DNA of 9,309 bases from Betaproteobacteria bacterium (GTDB lineage Bacteria > Pseudomonadota > Gammaproteobacteria > Burkholderiales > SG8-39): NCBI GenBank assembly GCA_019509895.1, contig JAEKLK010000226.1, forward strand, positions 1 to 9,309, in the 5' to 3' direction. A program made the position numbers and the translations under genes. The notes beneath the pieces were generated by a model, which saw only the letters and a list, made by a program, of their open reading frames with translations, made no database searches and had not been told where the DNA came from. How positions within the stretch are numbered: position 1 is the stretch's first letter; each line of letters begins with the position of its first letter. Below, piece after piece: positions 7,161 to 9,309 of the stretch.

Positions 7161-8129
7161 CTAGAAGCCGATCTTGTGGCGGCGGCTGCCGCGATTGATC
7201 TGGACGTCGTCCGGGCGCATTTCGTGGCGGCCGGCGAGCTTCGCGGTGCCGAACGCCGATTGCAGCGTGCGGCGCATGTCGCGCGGCGGCAGCGAGGCGA
7301 GCTTCGCCAGCGTATCGTCGGCCGGCTCCTCGGGGAACTGGCGTCCCCAGTCGTGCGCGTTGCGGATCTCGCTGTAGATAGTGCGCGCGATGCGCAGCGA
7401 TCCGGCGTCGTCCGGCGCCTCGATCTCGTACACCGTCATGCGGTTGAGGAGCGGCTCGGGAATGCGCGCCGCGTCGTTCGCGGTGGCGAGCCACACGGCG
7501 CCCGAGGCATCGATCGGCACCTCGACGAACTCGTCGATGAAGCGCGTCGCCGTGTCTATTTCCAGCAGCTCGTAGAGCGCGCCGAGCGGGTCGTACTGAC
7601 CGTCGGAGCTCGCTTTGTCCAGCTCGTCGACGACGATCACCGGGTTGGCGTATTCGCCGTTCAGGAACGTGTCGAAGACCTTGCCCGGCTTGGCGTTCTT
7701 CCACTGCGATGACGCGCCCGAAAGGACCCAGCCCGCCGTGAGCGAGCTCATCGGCACGAAGCCGAAGCCGGTGCCGAGAAGCTCGGCCAGCTTGCGCGCG
7801 AAATGCGTCTTGCCGATACCTGGCTCGCCGAGCAGCAGCATCGGCGGCAGCTCGATGGAATCGTTGGAGTCGACGCACAGCGCGAGATGCTTGCGGATGT
7901 CTTCCAGCACCTCGCGGAAGTTGGGCAGCTCCTCGAACAGGCGCTGCATCTCGGGAAGCGTCGACGGTTTTACGGTGAAGCGCTGGCCGCCGAGGCGCAG
8001 CATCTTCTCGTATACGGCGCGCAGCGCTTCGTTCGCAGAGCCCGGCAGCTCCTGCAGCGCCTTCTCGACACTGGGAAGGGCGTAGACGTCCTTGAATCCG
8101 GCGATCGGGATGCTCACGGTTGCAGACAT
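7161..8129 (-). CDS. Stand-alone Lon-like AAA+ ATPase
   Basis: This 322-residue protein is one AAA+ module with an N-terminal helical part. Walker A is GEPGIGKTH (101-109), Walker B VIVVDELDK (164-172), sensor 1 is in LATAND (214-219), a candidate arginine finger is in LLNR (227-230), and sensor 2 is DMRRTL (284-289). The spacing and the wording of these motifs resemble the ATPase domain of Lon (an N-x-V-I-V-V-D-E-L-D-K type block). However, there is no Lon protease domain with its Ser-Lys pair, and no substrate-binding LAN domain. The protein probably remodels or unfolds partners as a hexamer; the partner is unknown. The start ATG follows AGAGGTG (8140-8134) on the minus strand. It ends in a basic tail, RGSRRHKIGF. 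It is convergent with alaS and divergent from the thioesterase; neither neighbour suggests a substrate. Confidence 0.85.
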   Translation of the reverse strand: MSATVSIPIAGFKDVYALPSVEKALQELPGSANEALRAVYEKMLRLGGQRFTVKPSTLPEMQRLFEELPNFREVLEDIRKHLALCVDSNDSIELPPMLLLGEPGIGKTHFARKLAELLGTGFGFVPMSSLTAGWVLSGASSQWKNAKPGKVFDTFLNGEYANPVIVVDELDKASSDGQYDPLGALYELLEIDTATRFIDEFVEVPIDASGAVWLATANDAARIPEPLLNRMTVYEIEAPDDAGSLRIARTIYSEIRNAHDWGRQFPEEPADDTLAKLASLPPRDMRRTLQSAFGTAKLAGRHEMRPDDVQINRGSRRHKIGF

Positions 8130-8251
8130 GCGTCACCTCTCTTAGCTGCTTGTTGTGCCCAAAAAAGTAGCATGACAGCAGAGCCTAAGCAAACGATGCG
8201 CCAGCGTCTGGCAGCGGTGGTCGGGGAGTGCCAATCAGCTACAGTGGTCAT

Positions 8252-8668
8252 ATGTCCTCTACAACGCGCGAGTACTTCCAAAGTTTCGGCGCCGGCCATC
8301 TGCCGGGGCATCTCGGTGTGGAAATCGTCACGGCGAGCGCCGAGCGGGTGGAAAGTCGCCTCGCGGTGAGGCGCGAAGTGATGGCGCCGAATGGCTTTCT
8401 GCACGCGGCGTCTGTCGTGGCGCTCGCCGATACCAGCTGCGGCTACGGCTGCGTGGCGGCCCTGCCCAAAGGGGCAAGCGGCTTCACGACGATCGAGCTG
8501 AAGGCCAACTTTCTGGGCACGGCGCGCGACGGCGCGATCGTCTGTCGCGCGACACCGCTGCATCTGGGCCGCACGACGCAGGTCTGGGACGCGGCGGTCG
8601 CGCTCGAGGCGAGCGGCGCCCAGATCGCGCGCTTTCGGTGCACGCAGATGATCCTGTGGCCTAAGTAG
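8252..8668 (+). CDS. PaaI-family hotdog-fold thioesterase
   Basis: This predicted acyl-CoA thioesterase has 138 residues from the ATG at 8252, the usual size for PaaI/YdiI-type single hotdog domains that work as tetramers. The frame is open to a GTG at 8228, but the MSSTTREYFQ start fits the family better; only a weak AGTGG precedes it. The active-site region is MAPNGFLHAASVVALADTSCGYG (read from about residue 39), followed by TTIELKANFLGTAR and the PLHLGRTTQVWDA block shared with YdiI/MenI-like enzymes. The usual H-G-G after the first strand is H-A-A here, while the acidic Asp of L-A-D is kept. The substrate is not predictable. The gene ends in a repeat that holds three in-frame TAG codons. 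No terminator lies between it and the aroG leader, so its transcript may run into the attenuator. Confidence 0.85.
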   Translation: MSSTTREYFQSFGAGHLPGHLGVEIVTASAERVESRLAVRREVMAPNGFLHAASVVALADTSCGYGCVAALPKGASGFTTIELKANFLGTARDGAIVCRATPLHLGRTTQVWDAAVALEASGAQIARFRCTQMILWPK

Positions 8669-8710
8669 ACCGACCCCAAGTAGACAGCTAACCCGAAGTA
8701 GACAGCCAAC
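8663..8710 (+). repeat. Three short direct repeats containing AAGTAGAC and a stop codon
   Basis: AAGTAGAC occurs at 8663-8670, 8678-8685 and 8696-8703 (steps of 15 and 18). The second and third copies share the longer unit AAGTAGACAGCYAAC. Because both steps are multiples of three, each copy places AAG-TAG in the frame of the thioesterase. Its real stop is the first copy, and the following frame reads TDPK-stop, TANPK-stop, TANYRHA-stop. The third copy supplies TAGACA, the candidate -35 of the aroG leader promoter. Confidence 0.8.
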
Positions 8711-8727
8711 TACAGGCATGCTTGAAT
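8699..8727 (+). promoter_or_regulatory. Candidate promoter of the aroG leader
   Basis: TAGACA (8699-8704) matches five of six bases of the -35 consensus. After 17 bp comes TTGAAT (8722-8727), four of six for -10, with an extended -10 TG at 8719-8720. Transcription would begin about 8733-8735, at the first base of the leader-peptide ATG, so that peptide could be translated without a leader. An inverted repeat, GGCAT (8715-8719) and ATGCC (8726-8730), overlaps the -10 and could be an operator. Confidence 0.5.
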
Positions 8728-8734
8728 GCCCTGC

Positions 8735-8797
8735 ATGACGTTCCGGTTCGGCTTCTTCTTTTATTTCCACACGCCGCTGGCGGACCGGACCGGCTAA
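8735..8797 (+). CDS. Phe-rich leader peptide of the aroG attenuator
   Basis: This 20-residue frame reads MTFRFGFFFYFHT followed by PLADRTG and TAA. Six of its first eleven residues are Phe and one is Tyr; residues 7-11 are FFFYF. The core resembles the E. coli leader peptide PheM (FRFFFYF), which controls pheST, and is similar in kind to PheL of pheA. Its likely job is to measure charged tRNA-Phe by ribosome stalling, not to act as a protein. An in-frame ATG at 8726 would give 23 residues with AGG at 8714-8716 as a ribosome site; it directly follows an in-frame TGA. If the promoter at 8699-8727 is right, only the 8735 start is present in its transcripts. The stop codon lies 20 nt before the terminator stem. 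The frame is too short for standard gene callers. Confidence 0.8.
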   Translation: MTFRFGFFFYFHTPLADRTG

Positions 8798-8858
8798 GCA
8801 CACCTTAGACGCCAACCAAAACCGCCAGCGCTTGAGAAGCCTGGCGGTTTTTGTTTTT
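8743..8858 (+). promoter_or_regulatory. Ribosome-mediated transcription attenuator upstream of aroG
   Basis: Four pairing segments are visible. Segment 1 (8743-8751, CCGGTTCGG) pairs with 8785-8793 (CCGGACCGG) over 9 bp with one G-U; it can also pair with 8781-8788. Segment 2 (8775-8783, CGCTGGCGG) is exactly complementary over 9 bp to segment 3 (8822-8830, CCGCCAGCG). Segment 3 is also the 5' arm of the terminator, with segment 4 at 8841-8851. A small hairpin, CTAAG (8794-8798) with CTTAG (8804-8808), lies in the segment 2-3 loop and would bring them closer. A ribosome stalled on the Phe codons (8753-8767) covers segment 1 and leaves segment 2 free to form the antiterminator. A ribosome reaching the stop at 8795 covers segment 2 and lets the terminator form. 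This is the classical phe/trp logic; the pairings are seen, the mechanism is inferred. Confidence 0.8.
8818..8858 (+). terminator. Intrinsic terminator of the aroG attenuator
   Basis: An 11-bp stem pairs AAAACCGCCAG (8818-8828) with CTGGCGGTTTT (8841-8851). It is extended by GCTT (8830-8833) with AAGC (8837-8840) around a bulged C and a GAG loop. The 3' side runs into T5-G-T5 (8848-8858). The terminator stands only 13 nt before the aroG ATG and after no full gene's stop, so its job is regulatory. Confidence 0.88.
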
Positions 8859-8871
8859 GGGACACCAGAAC

Positions 8872-9309
8872 ATGACGACGCCGCTCGACAACTATCTCGC
8901 CACCGTCCCCGCCGACAAGACCTCGCTCACCGACGACGAGCGCATCGAGAACATCATCCCGCTGCCGCCGCCGGAGCACCTGATCCGCTTCTTCCCGATC
9001 CAGGGCTCGCCGGTCGAAGCGCAGATCACCGAGACGCGCCGCCAGGTGCGCCAGATCCTGCAGGGGCGCTCGGACCGGCTGCTGGTCGTCATGGGGCCGT
9101 GCTCGATCCATGACCCGGTCGCCGCGCTCGCCTACGCCGAGAAGCTGGTGGCGGAAAGGAAACGCCACGCGGGCGAGCTCGAGCTCCTGATGCGCGTGTA
9201 CTTCGAGAAGCCGCGCACTACGGTCGGCTGGAAGGGACTGATCAACGACCCGTACCTGAACGGCAGCTTCCGCATCAACGAAGGGCTGCGCATCGCGCGC
9301 GATCTGCTC
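8872..9309 (+). CDS. aroG: 3-deoxy-7-phosphoheptulonate (DAHP) synthase, class I, partial
   Basis: DAHP synthase joins phosphoenolpyruvate and erythrose 4-phosphate in the first step of the shikimate pathway to Phe, Tyr and Trp. The 146 codons present run open to the window edge; family members have about 350-370. Motifs seen: GPCSIHDPVAA (75-85) with the metal-ligand Cys77 (Cys61 in E. coli AroG), and RVYFEKPRTTVGWKGLINDP (108-127) with Arg108 and Lys113 for phosphoenolpyruvate. These mark the AroF/G/H type. The N-terminal extension, which carries the feedback site in E. coli enzymes, is about 16 residues longer than in AroG. The start ATG follows a weak GGGA (8859-8862). AroF, AroG and AroH cannot be told apart with certainty here; the Phe-rich leader suggests a Phe-responsive enzyme. 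Expression is probably controlled by the attenuator directly upstream. Confidence 0.93.
   Translation, partial: MTTPLDNYLATVPADKTSLTDDERIENIIPLPPPEHLIRFFPIQGSPVEAQITETRRQVRQILQGRSDRLLVVMGPCSIHDPVAALAYAEKLVAERKRHAGELELLMRVYFEKPRTTVGWKGLINDPYLNGSFRINEGLRIARDLL

Noticed and set aside
8172..8369. Possible small gene starting with the ATG at 8172
   Set aside because: It overlaps the start of the thioesterase in another frame, has no ribosome site and no family features.

Overview
The window is high-GC (about two thirds G+C by eye), densely coding DNA. It fits a betaproteobacterium of the Burkholderiales/Nitrosomonadales type. Reasons: RecA, AlaRS and the DAHP synthase read like betaproteobacterial proteins, recA-recX lies near alaS as in many proteobacteria, and the PaaI-type thioesterase and a solitary outer-membrane barrel occur. 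The placement is inferred from family knowledge, not from a search.

Layout. Minus strand, 1-95: the first 31 codons of a membrane protein, probably CreD. Minus strand, 230-1108: a beta-hydroxyacid dehydrogenase (GarR/HIBADH family), divergent from recA. Plus strand, 1258-2802: recA and recX, 15 nt apart and in the same frame. Minus strand, 2806-3747: an exported beta-barrel-like protein, convergent with recX. Plus strand, 3865-4203: a small HTH protein with a strong terminator (4217-4250). Plus strand, 4437-7070: alaS. Minus strand, 7161-8129: a stand-alone Lon-like AAA+ ATPase, convergent with alaS. Plus strand, 8252-8668: a hotdog-fold thioesterase. Plus strand, 8872 to the window edge: the 5' part of a class I DAHP synthase gene (aroG type).

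The most interesting part is 8669-8871, between the thioesterase and aroG. It holds three copies of a repeat containing AAGTAGAC, a probable extended -10 promoter, a 20-codon reading frame packed with Phe codons (FRFGFFFYF), a perfect 9-bp antiterminator pairing and a strong intrinsic terminator just before aroG. Together these make a complete candidate ribosome-mediated attenuator. It would adjust entry into the shikimate pathway to the supply of charged tRNA-Phe. In E. coli the DAHP synthase genes are instead controlled by repressors (TyrR, TrpR).

Other points of interest are a degenerate LexA-like site plus a perfect GTTGAC/GTCAAC palindrome in the recA promoter, an Asn where RecA almost always has His next to the catalytic Glu, and alaS with a -10-like box so close to its start that the mRNA may be leaderless. 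No tRNA or rRNA gene, intact insertion sequence or CRISPR array was seen. No stretch above 300 bases lacks a gene.
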